Positions 14,878 through 22,303 of a DNA stretch of 22,303 bases are shown here, one piece after another. Made by a program: the position numbers and the translations under genes. The notes beneath the pieces are model-generated. The model had not been told where the DNA came from. It searched no databases and saw only the letters and a list, made by a program, of their open reading frames with translations. Source of the DNA: Desulfuromonadales bacterium C00003068 (GTDB lineage Bacteria; Desulfobacterota; Desulfuromonadia; Desulfuromonadales; Desulfuromonadaceae); the NCBI GenBank assembly GCA_001751155.1, contig MAXR01000116.1:1-22303 (forward strand), given 5' to 3'. Each line of letters opens with the position of its first letter. Within the stretch, counting starts at the first letter, position 1.

Positions 14878-15918
14878 TTACTTCGTTAAATAATGGGTAA
14901 AAAGTTCATTGTTACGTTCAGTGAAGACTTCACCCTCTTTGATAATCATGAAAATTGCAATATTATTTTTATTAGCAAAGTCCATTCCCTTAGTGGGGCC
15001 AAGAACCATTATGGCTGTTGCATAGGCATCAGCGAGCATACAGGTCGAACTTACAACTGTGACCGATGCCAGTTGATGGTTGATTGGATGGCCCGTTAGG
15101 GGATCAATGGTGTGCGAATAGCGAACACCATCCTGTTCAAAGTAATTGCGGTAATCACCTGATGTAGCCATGGCTATATCGGTTAAATAAAGCCGCTTTT
15201 GCACGCTCTGCTCAACGGCATCGGGGGTTTGTATACCAATAACCCAAGGATTATTTTCTGATTTAAAACCACGGGTAACAATTTCACCGCCAATTTCTAC
15301 CATAAAATGTTCAATATTAAGATTGAGAAGTACCTTAGCTATCGCATCGACAGCGTACCCTTTAGCTATGGCTGACAGGTCTAAATAAACCTGTAGACTC
15401 GTTTTTAATAGTTGGGGTGGCACAGCACTAAGTTGTAACTTTTGATAACCGATTTGGCCGATTAATGCATCAATCTTATTTTGCTGAGGAATGGAGTCAA
15501 GGTTGATAGTCGGACCAAAGCCCCAAAGGTTAACCAAGTTGCCAATGGTCATATCAAAGGCCCCGTCACTGAGTTTGCTGACCTGTTGCCCTGCTTGAAT
15601 AACATTTAGAGTTTCTTTGCTGACCCGGAACCATTGGTTCTCTTGATGTTGATTGAATAGACTAACTTCAGAATCATTTTTATAGGTCGACATCAAGTGG
15701 TCAATATCGTCTAGACGTTCAATAATCTTCCCAGAAACAACCTTAGCATCAATTTGTGTGCCAGGGGTAGGGATCACCTTAATATGGTAACTCGTGCCCA
15801 TTGTGGTGCCCTCAAGCAGTATTGGCCCAGTTGGTGTTTGGTTGTTTTTGTTTAGATAAACAACCAGGGTGATCATTAACAGTAATGGCAGCGTAATTAT
15901 TACAATCTTTTTTTTCAT
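14878..15918 (-). CDS. apbE: FAD:protein FMN transferase ApbE
   Basis: A 346-residue enzyme that attaches FMN covalently to threonine in target proteins, here NqrB and NqrC. Visible motifs are EGTTMGTSYHIKV near residue 36, DLSAIAKGYAVD at 180-191, EIGGE at 208-212, HTIDPLTGHPI from residue 269 and the Mg-binding DAYATA from residue 297. An N-terminal membrane helix (about residues 4-22) places the catalytic part outside the cytoplasm. There is no lipobox cysteine, so it is an anchored protein and not the usual ApbE lipoprotein. The ATG follows GCGGAG at 5 bases. A stem-loop lies directly upstream; nqrM follows after 11 bases. Confidence 0.93.
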   Translation of the reverse strand: MKKKIVIITLPLLLMITLVVYLNKNNQTPTGPILLEGTTMGTSYHIKVIPTPGTQIDAKVVSGKIIERLDDIDHLMSTYKNDSEVSLFNQHQENQWFRVSKETLNVIQAGQQVSKLSDGAFDMTIGNLVNLWGFGPTINLDSIPQQNKIDALIGQIGYQKLQLSAVPPQLLKTSLQVYLDLSAIAKGYAVDAIAKVLLNLNIEHFMVEIGGEIVTRGFKSENNPWVIGIQTPDAVEQSVQKRLYLTDIAMATSGDYRNYFEQDGVRYSHTIDPLTGHPINHQLASVTVVSSTCMLADAYATAIMVLGPTKGMDFANKNNIAIFMIIKEGEVFTERNNELFTHYLTK

Positions 15919-15927
15919 TTTAACTCC

Positions 15928-15960
15928 GCAAAAAGGGCCACATCAAATGACGTGGCCCCA
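15928..15960 (-). terminator. Stem-loop between the ferritin-like gene and apbE
   Basis: GGGCCAC (15935-15941) pairs with GTGGCCC (15952-15958), with a possible inner TCA/TGA extension. On the minus strand the stem is followed by CTTTTTG and then, within a few bases, by the apbE ribosome site. It looks like an intrinsic terminator after the ferritin-like gene, possibly leaky so that apbE and nqrM are made at a reduced level. Confidence 0.7.
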
Positions 15961-15990
15961 TAATCACATATCAATAACGTGAACAATTAA

Positions 15991-16446
15991 CTATACGTCG
16001 TTAATCCCAAGAGCTATCCGGGATTTCTGGTGTTTTTCTTGTTCTTCCATCTGCAACAAATTCTCAAAAATTTCACGAACTTCAGGAGTTGAAGCTGTTT
16101 CTGCAACACCTTTGTATGATTCGATTAAGCAGTTGTCAATCGTTTGGCCAATCTTTAGAACGTCATCAACAGACATCGTTGGTGAGTATTTAATGGCATC
16201 GAGAGGTGCAAAGGTGCGTTGGTCTTGCGCGTATTGATACCACGTGTTTAGTGCTTGAGACGAAACCGATTGTTCGAAGTCTTCTAACGCTTTAGCAAGG
16301 TGTTTTTCATGGCGAATTAAATAGTCCAATAGTAATTTTACCCGTGAACTTTGTGTTTTATCCGAGAGTTGCTGGTAAAAATCGCTTACTTGGCAATGGA
16401 AATCACGAGCATAGTCTATAATCTCTTTAGCTTGACCATATGGCAT
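15991..16446 (-). CDS. Ferritin/rubrerythrin-like four-helix protein in the nqr cluster
   Basis: A 151-residue soluble protein that looks like a ferritin-like helical bundle. Helix 1 is about 5-28 (YARDFHCQVSDFYQQL), helix 2 about 33-58 (RVKLLLDYLIRHEKHLAKAL), helix 3 about 92-118 (IESYKGVAE) and helix 4 about 123-145 (LLQMEEQEKHQKSR). In rubrerythrins helices 2 and 4 carry ExxH iron ligands. Here the corresponding places read HEKH (46-49) and QEKH (136-139), so the di-iron site is altered or absent. The ATG follows GGAGG at 7 bases. The gene lies between nqrF and apbE, each side separated by a stem-loop. A role in iron handling or protection for Nqr assembly is only a guess from position. 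Confidence 0.7.
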   Translation of the reverse strand: MPYGQAKEIIDYARDFHCQVSDFYQQLSDKTQSSRVKLLLDYLIRHEKHLAKALEDFEQSVSSQALNTWYQYAQDQRTFAPLDAIKYSPTMSVDDVLKIGQTIDNCLIESYKGVAETASTPEVREIFENLLQMEEQEKHQKSRIALGINDV

Positions 16447-16465
16447 AACAATTCCTCCAGAATAA

Positions 16466-16515
16466 AGAAAGCCCCCTTACATCGACACATTAAGTGTAAC
16501 ACAAGGGGGCTTTCT
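16466..16515 (-). terminator. Stem-loop after nqrF, directly before the ferritin-like gene
   Basis: Perfect 13-bp arms (AGAAAGCCCCCTT at 16466-16478 and its complement at 16503-16515) enclose a 24-base loop that itself can fold (ACAC/GTGT). On the minus strand it is followed by a U-rich tail CTTTCTTTATTC, and the GGAGG of the next gene begins only 7 bases after the stem. It ends the nqrA-F message or attenuates read-through into the downstream genes. Confidence 0.82.
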
Positions 16516-16529
16516 TGCAACATTACTGC

Positions 16530-17771
16530 TTAGAGACCGAAGTCATCAAACATGACATTTTCACGTTCAACCCCTTGGTCAAGGAGCATTTGCGTTACTG
16601 CATTAGCCATCATTGGAGGACCGCACATGTAGTATTCGCAGTCTTCAGGAGCTTCATGATCCTTGATGTACTCATCAAATAATACTTGATGAATAAACCC
16701 AGTATATCCTGTCCAATTATCTTCTGGTACAGGATCGGATAGAGCAATATGCCAACTGAAGTTAGGATATTTCTCTTGAAGCCCGTTAAACTCTTCAACG
16801 TAGAACATCTCTTTTAAGCTACGAGCACCATACCAGTAGGTCATTTTACGGGTAGAGTTTAAGCGAAGCAATTGATCCAAGATGTGGGAACGCATTGGTG
16901 CCATACCAGCACCACCACCGATGAAGACCATCTCGTTATCTGTATCACGAGCAAAGAACTCACCGTATGGGCCTGAAATGGTAACCTTGTCGCCTGGCTT
17001 CAAGTTGAAAATGAAGGAAGACATTTGGCCTGGAGGTGCGTCAGGAGCATTTGGAGGTGGAGGACACACCCGCACGTTAAGCATAATCATCCCTTTTTCA
17101 AGAGGGAAACTAGCCATGGAATAGGCACGCATAATTGGTTCTTTAACTACCGATTTATTGTCCCAAATATTAAACGTATCCCAGTCCTCACGATACTCTT
17201 CTTCAATGTCAAATTCAGAGTAAGAGATTGTGTGAGCAGGTGCTTCAATTTGAATGTAACCGCCTGCACGGAAATCGCAATCTTCACCTTCAGGAAGGTT
17301 AACAATAAGCTCTTTGATAAATGTTGCTTTGCCATCGTTTGATCTAACGGTGCATTCCCATTTTTTGATATCAAAAATTTCAGCTGGGATACCGAGTTTC
17401 ATGTCTTGCTTAACACCTACTTGGCAGCCAAGACGCAAACCATCGCGTGCCTGACCTTTAGTGATAAAACCTGTTTCAGTTGGTAAAATGTCACCGCCAC
17501 CTTCGTAAACGTGAACATGACATTGGCCACAAGTACCGCCGCCGCCACATGCTGAAGGGATAAAGATACCCTGTTCAGCTAAAGCACCGAGGAGCTTACC
17601 GCCAGGTTTGGTTACAATTGTTTTACTTGGGTCGTCGTTGATGAAAAAACTAATGTCACCGCTAGGCACCAAGCTCTTACGCGCCATCAAAATAATGGCA
17701 ACCAGAGCTAGGATGACACCGGTAAACATCGTACATCCGGCTATTACAAGTGTGAAATCCATACTATTCAT
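16530..17771 (-). CDS. nqrF: Na+-Nqr subunit F, NADH dehydrogenase module
   Basis: A 413-residue subunit that oxidises NADH. An N-terminal membrane helix (about 7-29) is followed by a 2Fe-2S ferredoxin domain with C75, C81 and C84 in [11 protein letters not shown] and C116 in RLGCQV. A ferredoxin-reductase-like domain comes next: FAD-binding RAYSMASFP, pyrophosphate loop [14 protein letters not shown] and C-terminal [13 protein letters not shown] for NADH. The length matches Vibrio NqrF closely. The ATG at 17771 has a weak ribosome site; a second in-frame ATG three codons later is possible. It is the last gene before the intercistronic stem-loop, 25 bases after nqrE. Confidence 0.96.
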   Translation of the reverse strand: MNSMDFTLVIAGCTMFTGVILALVAIILMARKSLVPSGDISFFINDDPSKTIVTKPGGKLLGALAEQGIFIPSACGGGGTCGQCHVHVYEGGGDILPTETGFITKGQARDGLRLGCQVGVKQDMKLGIPAEIFDIKKWECTVRSNDGKATFIKELIVNLPEGEDCDFRAGGYIQIEAPAHTISYSEFDIEEEYREDWDTFNIWDNKSVVKEPIMRAYSMASFPLEKGMIMLNVRVCPPPPNAPDAPPGQMSSFIFNLKPGDKVTISGPYGEFFARDTDNEMVFIGGGAGMAPMRSHILDQLLRLNSTRKMTYWYGARSLKEMFYVEEFNGLQEKYPNFSWHIALSDPVPEDNWTGYTGFIHQVLFDEYIKDHEAPEDCEYYMCGPPMMANAVTQMLLDQGVERENVMFDDFGL

Positions 17772-17796
17772 CCAATCTTTAGTATCTGCTTTAAAA

Positions 17797-18408
17797 CTAC
17801 GAAAATTTCAGCCCGGAAAATGCCATGAACGACATTGCCATTAAGCCAACGATGATGAAGGTGATTCCAACACCGCGTACCCCTTTAGGGACATCGCTAT
17901 AGGTCAGCTTTTCACGGATACCGGCTAACAGACAGATTGCCAAGGCGAAGCCAAAGCCAACTCCTGCTCCGTAAACTGTACTTTCTGCAAAGTTGAAGTC
18001 TTTATTGACCATGAACAATACCGCACCAAGGATGGCGCAGTTGACTGTAATTAATGGCAGGAAAATTCCCAAGGCATTGTAGAGAGCTGGAAAATATTTG
18101 TCGAGTGCCATCTCCAGAATCTGTACAATTGCAGCGATAACCCCGATATAACAAATTAAACCGAGAAAGCTCAGATCAAGGTTTGGATACCCTGCCCATG
18201 CTAGTGCCCCTTTTTTCAATAAAAATGTGTAGAGGAGATTGTTGACTGGGACTGTAATGACCTCGACAGCAATAACCGCTGCACCCAGCATGATCGCGGT
18301 ATCCACTTTTTTGGATACAGCGATAAAAGTACACATGCCTAAAAAGAATGTTAAGGCGATGTTGTCGATAAAAACTGATTCGAAAAATATTGTAAAATAA
18401 TGTGACAT
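17797..18408 (-). CDS. nqrE: Na+-Nqr membrane subunit E
   Basis: A 203-residue membrane subunit with six predicted helices, homologous to NqrD but inserted in the opposite sense. Together they hold a Fe centre buried in the membrane and form part of the electron and Na+ path. The ligand cysteines are present: C26 in FFLGMCTF and C124 in TVNCAILG. The start lies 11 bases after the nqrD stop. It begins with [19 protein letters not shown], typical of the family. Confidence 0.95.
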   Translation of the reverse strand: MSHYFTIFFESVFIDNIALTFFLGMCTFIAVSKKVDTAIMLGAAVIAVEVITVPVNNLLYTFLLKKGALAWAGYPNLDLSFLGLICYIGVIAAIVQILEMALDKYFPALYNALGIFLPLITVNCAILGAVLFMVNKDFNFAESTVYGAGVGFGFALAICLLAGIREKLTYSDVPKGVRGVGITFIIVGLMAMSFMAFSGLKFS

Positions 18409-18419
18409 AGCGTCTATTC

Positions 18420-19034
18420 CTATTCTTGGAGTTCAGGCTTCCAGGTCCGCAAACCCCAGATGATAAAGCCAATCAGGAAGAAGGCGCTGGGTGCCAGCAG
18501 CATCAAGCCGTTAGTAACATACCAACCGCCATCATTGACAGGGCTGAGAATAGTCAGGCCGAAAAGCTTACCTGAACCGAACAGCTCCCGAACAAATCCG
18601 ACTGCTAAAAGCACCAGACCGTAGCCCAGCCCGTTGCCGATACCATCAAGGAAACTCATTCCAACTGAGTTTTTCATCGCAAATGCTTCAGCTCGACCCA
18701 TAACGATACAGTTGGTGATAATCAGACCAACATACACCGATAGAGCTTTACTCATTTCGTAGGCAAAAGCCTTAAGCATCTGGTCGATGATGATAACGAG
18801 CGTTGCAATAATGGTCATCTGAACGATGATACGAATGCTGTTAGGAATATGGTTGCGAATGGCACTAATTGACGCATTTGAAAATGCAGTAACTAGCACT
18901 ACCGCAATCGTCATTGTTAGTGCTGTCGACAATTTGTTTGTAACCGCTAACGCAGAACAGATACCAAGGATCTGGAGTGCGATGGGGTTGTTATTAAATA
19001 ATGGATCCAGCAGTGCGTCTTTTGCTTTTGCCAT
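18420..19034 (-). CDS. nqrD: Na+-Nqr membrane subunit D
   Basis: A 204-residue membrane subunit with six predicted helices, partner of NqrE. The Fe-centre cysteines are C26 in [10 protein letters not shown] and C109 in [16 protein letters not shown], both within conserved helix breaks. The [19 protein letters not shown]-terminus is characteristic. The length is close to Vibrio NqrD. The ATG is 2 bases after the nqrC stop, with GAGAGAGG upstream inside nqrC. Confidence 0.95.
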   Translation of the reverse strand: MAKAKDALLDPLFNNNPIALQILGICSALAVTNKLSTALTMTIAVVLVTAFSNASISAIRNHIPNSIRIIVQMTIIATLVIIIDQMLKAFAYEMSKALSVYVGLIITNCIVMGRAEAFAMKNSVGMSFLDGIGNGLGYGLVLLAVGFVRELFGSGKLFGLTILSPVNDGGWYVTNGLMLLAPSAFFLIGFIIWGLRTWKPELQE

Positions 19035-19036
19035 GA

Positions 19037-19810
19037 TTAACCTCTCTCTGCATTAAGTTTGGCTATGAATGGGGCGAAACCATGCTCACCAAACCAGTAG
19101 CGAACGATGCCATGTACCGATTTGCTGGTGTTCGTTGCGCCAGCAAGACCATCAATGGTATTTATAGCATCTGAAGCACTTGGGTTGAACTTACCGTTTT
19201 TAACAACCTTTAGAGCAACAGTTCCTGAGTTCGAATAAATTTGCTTACCAGGCCATTGAGCTTTCCAGCGTGGGTTATCAACTTCAGCACCCAGCCCTGG
19301 AGTCTCGCCGTGGCTGTAAAAGGTTAATCCTTTAATTGTCGTGCCATCAGTTGCGACTGAAACATAACCGTACATCATGCCACCGAAACCAATCCCACGG
19401 ATCGGCAGAACAGCAGTGCCGCTCTTGTCAACGTAAACTACAGCATATTTAGCGCGAATACGGATTCCTGCAACATCAAGATCTGCAGGTATTTCGACCG
19501 ACAATTCGGGATTATCAACGGCTTCTTTTTGATCGTATGTTGCGGCATCAACAGCTGTAGTGTATTCGCCAGTAGCCAGATCAACGATTTTAAGTTCAAA
19601 GTTAGTCGTGAAGAGCTCATCTACATTACCGCCATCCTCAATCTGCTGCTGGTAACCACCTGCGGCAAGGACGGTTTGGCGGAGCTCCAATTGCTGGTTA
19701 TATGCTTCTTTGTCGATCCGTACGATTGCTGCGAGGCAAACGAGAACCGAGCAGACAACACACAGTAGGAAGGCAACCAAGAATGTTTTAAATATGGAAT
19801 CATTAGACAT
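19037..19810 (-). CDS. nqrC: Na+-Nqr subunit C, covalent FMN subunit
   Basis: A 257-residue periplasm-facing subunit with one N-terminal membrane helix (about residues 9-31) and a domain carrying FMN bound to threonine. The acceptor is T226 in DGLAGATNT; the usual motif has Ser or Thr where A223 stands. Also visible are [15 protein letters not shown] and [17 protein letters not shown]. The frame extends 10 codons upstream, but the ATG at 19810 is preceded by AAGGAAG and gives the family N-terminus ([14 protein letters not shown]). It overlaps the nqrB end by 8 bases. Confidence 0.95.
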   Translation of the reverse strand: MSNDSIFKTFLVAFLLCVVCSVLVCLAAIVRIDKEAYNQQLELRQTVLAAGGYQQQIEDGGNVDELFTTNFELKIVDLATGEYTTAVDAATYDQKEAVDNPELSVEIPADLDVAGIRIRAKYAVVYVDKSGTAVLPIRGIGFGGMMYGYVSVATDGTTIKGLTFYSHGETPGLGAEVDNPRWKAQWPGKQIYSNSGTVALKVVKNGKFNPSASDAINTIDGLAGATNTSKSVHGIVRYWFGEHGFAPFIAKLNAERG

Positions 19811-20966
19811 GGCGCATCTTCCTTTTCTTGATGTGTGCATTGACGACCAGGCGGTCGATCAATGGTGCAGAAACACTACCGAACAGGAGGATGATGCCAA
19901 CACTTTCAGGCATCATTGGGTTAAATACCCGAACAGTAACAACGAGAAGACCAATAAGTATGCCATAGATCCACTGGCCTTTTATCGTCATAGCTGTTGC
20001 TGAGTGGTCTGTCGCAAGGAATACCATGCCAAAAGCGAGGCCACCAAGAACAAGGTGCCATGCAGGACTCATTGCTTCAGGGTTAAACATGCATAAAGCT
20101 GAAGAGAGGCCAATAACACCCAAAAGGATCGAAGCAATGATTCGCCATGAAGCGATTCCGCTAATGATCAAAACAACTGCACCAAACAAGCATGCTAAGG
20201 CTGATGTTTCCCCCATGCTGCCTGGGATTGTGCCAAGAAAAGCTGATTGCCAGGTAATTCCTTGAGCCATAATGCTTGGAACGCCGTCACTCAAAGCCAT
20301 AGCAAGAGGTGTTGCGCCCGTGTAGCCATCAACAGCTGTCCAGACTGCATCGCCTGACATGGAGCCAGGATATGCAAAAGACATAAATACCCATGCAACT
20401 AATGCAGGGTTTAGGAAGTTCATGCCAATACCGCCAAAGATCTCGCGGCCAATAACGACACCAAAAGAAGTTGCAATAGCAACTTGCCACAATGGAGCTG
20501 TTGGAGGCATGAGAAGAGCGATGAGAACAGCGGTTACTAGAAAACCAGCATCAATGCTTTTCTTACGCATTGAGGCGAAAACTGTCACCCATATCGCTTG
20601 AGTGATTAGCGCAATGAGAAGTACAGGTAAAAATGAACCTGCACCCGTAATCAGGTTCGCGAGTAGTGAGGTGCTATCACTGAATCCTGGCAGTTGGCTG
20701 ATTTGACCAGCCGCTAGCATCTGATTCAATGTCAGGTTCTCTTGGAAGCCACTGTTCCACATGGCCATCATGATGCATGGTAATAATGCCAGCATGATAA
20801 TGCTCATGACGCGTTTATGGTTGATGCTATCCCGTACTTGCACCGTACCAGTGGTCACGGTTGCAGGGGAAGACAGTGTTGTGTCGATCGCTTCGTGCAG
20901 GGCAGCGTACTTTTCCCACTTACCACCCTTATCAAAGTGAGGTTGTAATTCGTCGAGTAATCTCAC
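19803..20966 (-). CDS. nqrB: Na+-Nqr membrane subunit B, covalent FMN subunit
   Basis: A 387-residue membrane subunit with about ten helices; it carries a covalent FMN and riboflavin and forms the Na+ channel in known structures. The ApbE target is T219 in DGYTGATPLA, which fits the usual D-x-x-S/T-G-A-T pattern. The start is GTG at 20966, chosen because the translated N-terminus (LLDELQPHFDKGGKWEKYAALHEAI) aligns with Vibrio NqrB. AGAGGG inside the end of nqrA acts as ribosome site. It lies 5 bases after nqrA. Confidence 0.95.
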   Translation of the reverse strand: MRLLDELQPHFDKGGKWEKYAALHEAIDTTLSSPATVTTGTVQVRDSINHKRVMSIIMLALLPCIMMAMWNSGFQENLTLNQMLAAGQISQLPGFSDSTSLLANLITGAGSFLPVLLIALITQAIWVTVFASMRKKSIDAGFLVTAVLIALLMPPTAPLWQVAIATSFGVVIGREIFGGIGMNFLNPALVAWVFMSFAYPGSMSGDAVWTAVDGYTGATPLAMALSDGVPSIMAQGITWQSAFLGTIPGSMGETSALACLFGAVVLIISGIASWRIIASILLGVIGLSSALCMFNPEAMSPAWHLVLGGLAFGMVFLATDHSATAMTIKGQWIYGILIGLLVVTVRVFNPMMPESVGIILLFGSVSAPLIDRLVVNAHIKKRKMRHV

Positions 20967-20971
20967 GGCTC

Positions 20972-22303
20972 TTATCCCTCTTTCTCGATAGTGGTTAGTG
21001 TGTCACGTAGCATAATGCCGTAATCATTTTTACCCGAGCAGACATAGGTACATAGGGCGAGGTCTTCCTCGGCCAACTCCATGCAGCCCAAAAGCTGAGC
21101 TTGATCTTCATCGCTTGCAGCAAGGCTACGTAACAAGAAGTTAGGTAGAATGTCGAGAGGCATTACCTTTTCAAATGAACCAATGGCTAAAATATTGCCA
21201 CTGCGGCCATACTGGCTGGTGTTCATTGAAGCGGATGGGCCACCGGTAAAGGCTGACAGAAAGGCTCGTTTGATTGAAAATTTGTCACCGCCAGCAGTAA
21301 GTGATGCGAGGAATTCACGCTCACGCTTCTCAGGTAGAGCAGAAACTTGTTGATGGAAGCGGCCTAGGAATGCCAGCGCTCCTTCAGCAATTGTACCGTC
21401 AAGTACAGAACCAGAGACAATGCGTTTCTCGCCGTTAGCTAGTTCACCAGCAGTCAACTCTTGGAGCGATGCGCCGATTCGAGTACGAATTAAGCGAGGC
21501 TTGTTGACGCTTGGTCCAGCTAGGGCAATGATTTTTTCTACAGGAAGTTTGCCTGTGGTGAAAAATTTGCCGAAAGCAATAACGTCTTGGTAACCGATAG
21601 ACCAAACTGTTTTCTTTTCGTTGACTGGGTCAAGAAAATGGATGTGGGTTCCTGCTAAACCAGCAGGATGTGGTCCCTCAAACTCTTCACAGCGTGTTCC
21701 TGCAACCTTGGGCAGTACTACATTCGGCTTCTGGCAGATAAAGACATCTCCCTCAGTGAGACGAGTCAATACTTTAAGACCATTTGTGAATGATTGCTCC
21801 TCCTCTTTAATGATCAGCTCTGCTTTCGCTGCAAGAGGATTGGTGTCCATCGCTGTAACAAAAATGGAACGAGGGGTGCTGTCGATTGCTGGAGCTTTGC
21901 TGTACGGGCGAGTTCTAAATGCTGTCCACAATCCTGAATCAACAAGGTTGGTAACAACGCTCTCACGCGCTAGGCTGTCAAGTTCAGCTTCGCTTGATGA
22001 TGAAAAAACTTCAGCGTCATCGCCATTGAGCTCGATAACAACCGATTGTAGCGCACGACGGTCACCACGGTTGATCGCAACAACTTTGCCGCAACCAGGA
22101 GCCGTGTATTTTACGCCTACAGTTTTTTTGTCTGTAAAGAGTAGTTGGCCCAGTTTAACTTGGTCGCCTACTTTTACACACATACTTGGCTTCATGCCGA
22201 CATAATCAGGACCAACAACCGCAACGGTTGTTATGGCAGGTCCGTCATAAATTTTTTGTTCAGGGCTACCGGTGATCGGCAAATCCAAGCCCTTGTCAAT
22301 TTT
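20972..22303 (-). CDS. nqrA: Na+-Nqr subunit A, start just outside the window
   Basis: Subunit A is a cytoplasmic peripheral subunit that binds quinone and holds no redox cofactor. The frame is open to the window edge: residues [18 protein letters not shown] correspond to the family N-terminus (M-I-x-I-K-K-G-L-D-L-P), so only one or two codons are missing. A TTG at 22288 is internal and not the start. Conserved stretches include [38 protein letters not shown] and [14 protein letters not shown]. About 444 residues are visible, the normal length. As the first gene of the nqr operon, its promoter must lie beyond 22303. Confidence 0.95.
   Translation of the reverse strand, partial: KIDKGLDLPITGSPEQKIYDGPAITTVAVVGPDYVGMKPSMCVKVGDQVKLGQLLFTDKKTVGVKYTAPGCGKVVAINRGDRRALQSVVIELNGDDAEVFSSSSEAELDSLARESVVTNLVDSGLWTAFRTRPYSKAPAIDSTPRSIFVTAMDTNPLAAKAELIIKEEEQSFTNGLKVLTRLTEGDVFICQKPNVVLPKVAGTRCEEFEGPHPAGLAGTHIHFLDPVNEKKTVWSIGYQDVIAFGKFFTTGKLPVEKIIALAGPSVNKPRLIRTRIGASLQELTAGELANGEKRIVSGSVLDGTIAEGALAFLGRFHQQVSALPEKREREFLASLTAGGDKFSIKRAFLSAFTGGPSASMNTSQYGRSGNILAIGSFEKVMPLDILPNFLLRSLAASDEDQAQLLGCMELAEEDLALCTYVCSGKNDYGIMLRDTLTTIEKEG

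Noticed and set aside
21621..22205. 194-codon open frame on the plus strand opposite nqrA
   Set aside because: It lies wholly antisense to the clearly recognised nqrA, has no ribosome site and its translation (Ser/Arg/Thr-rich) looks like a shadow of nqrA codons.
1..22303. CRISPR arrays, tRNA or rRNA genes, insertion-sequence transposases
   Set aside because: I looked for regular direct repeats, tRNA-like cloverleaf ends and transposase motifs in the gene-free stretches and saw none.

Overview
The window holds two respiratory ion-pump gene clusters placed tail to tail, with a short metabolic region before them. The right-to-left part (22303 to 14606, minus strand) is a complete Na+-translocating NADH:quinone oxidoreductase (Nqr) locus: nqrA-B-C-D-E-F, then a ferritin-like gene, then the maturation genes apbE (flavin transferase) and nqrM. 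The left-to-right part (2676 to 14196, plus strand) is a complex I (Nuo) operon: nuoA-B-C-D-H-I-J-K, two Mrp/NuoL-type antiporter-like subunits flanking a small two-helix membrane protein, then nuoM and nuoN. The NADH-oxidising module nuoE-F-G is absent between nuoD and nuoH, where it normally sits.

Region by region: 1-811 is the 3' part of an HI0933/BaiN-type flavoprotein. A stem-loop terminator at 863-897 lies between it and a convergent PLP-dependent aminotransferase (906-2210, minus). A 465-bp divergent intergenic region carries a good sigma70-type promoter for nuo (TTGACA, 17 bp, TAGAAA), a 12-bp perfect palindrome and a hairpin in the aminotransferase leader. The nuo genes are tightly packed, many overlapping by 1 to 28 bases. 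The operon ends in a textbook terminator at 14221-14250. Between the 3' ends of nuo and nqr lies a 171-base imperfect palindrome (14324-14494) with 23 paired positions in its outer arms, including four G-U wobbles. It is followed by a perfect 13-bp stem-loop (14551-14579).

How the parts work together (inference): Nqr would oxidise NADH and pump Na+, using the covalent FMN put on NqrB and NqrC by ApbE and the Fe centre of NqrD/E that depends on NqrM. The EFG-less Nuo complex would take electrons from another donor, possibly ferredoxin, and reduce quinone while pumping ions through four antiporter-like subunits instead of the usual three. The cell would then have an NADH-fed sodium pump and a separately fed, enlarged complex I encoded side by side.

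Organism: a Gram-negative, quinone-respiring bacterium with moderate, slightly AT-leaning composition. An EFG-less Nuo with extra MrpD-like subunits, together with Nqr, suggests Desulfobacterota, and most likely the Desulfobulbales (sulfate reducers, sulfur disproportionators, cable bacteria). This rests on gene content recalled from these groups and not on a database search, so it is a moderate-confidence inference.
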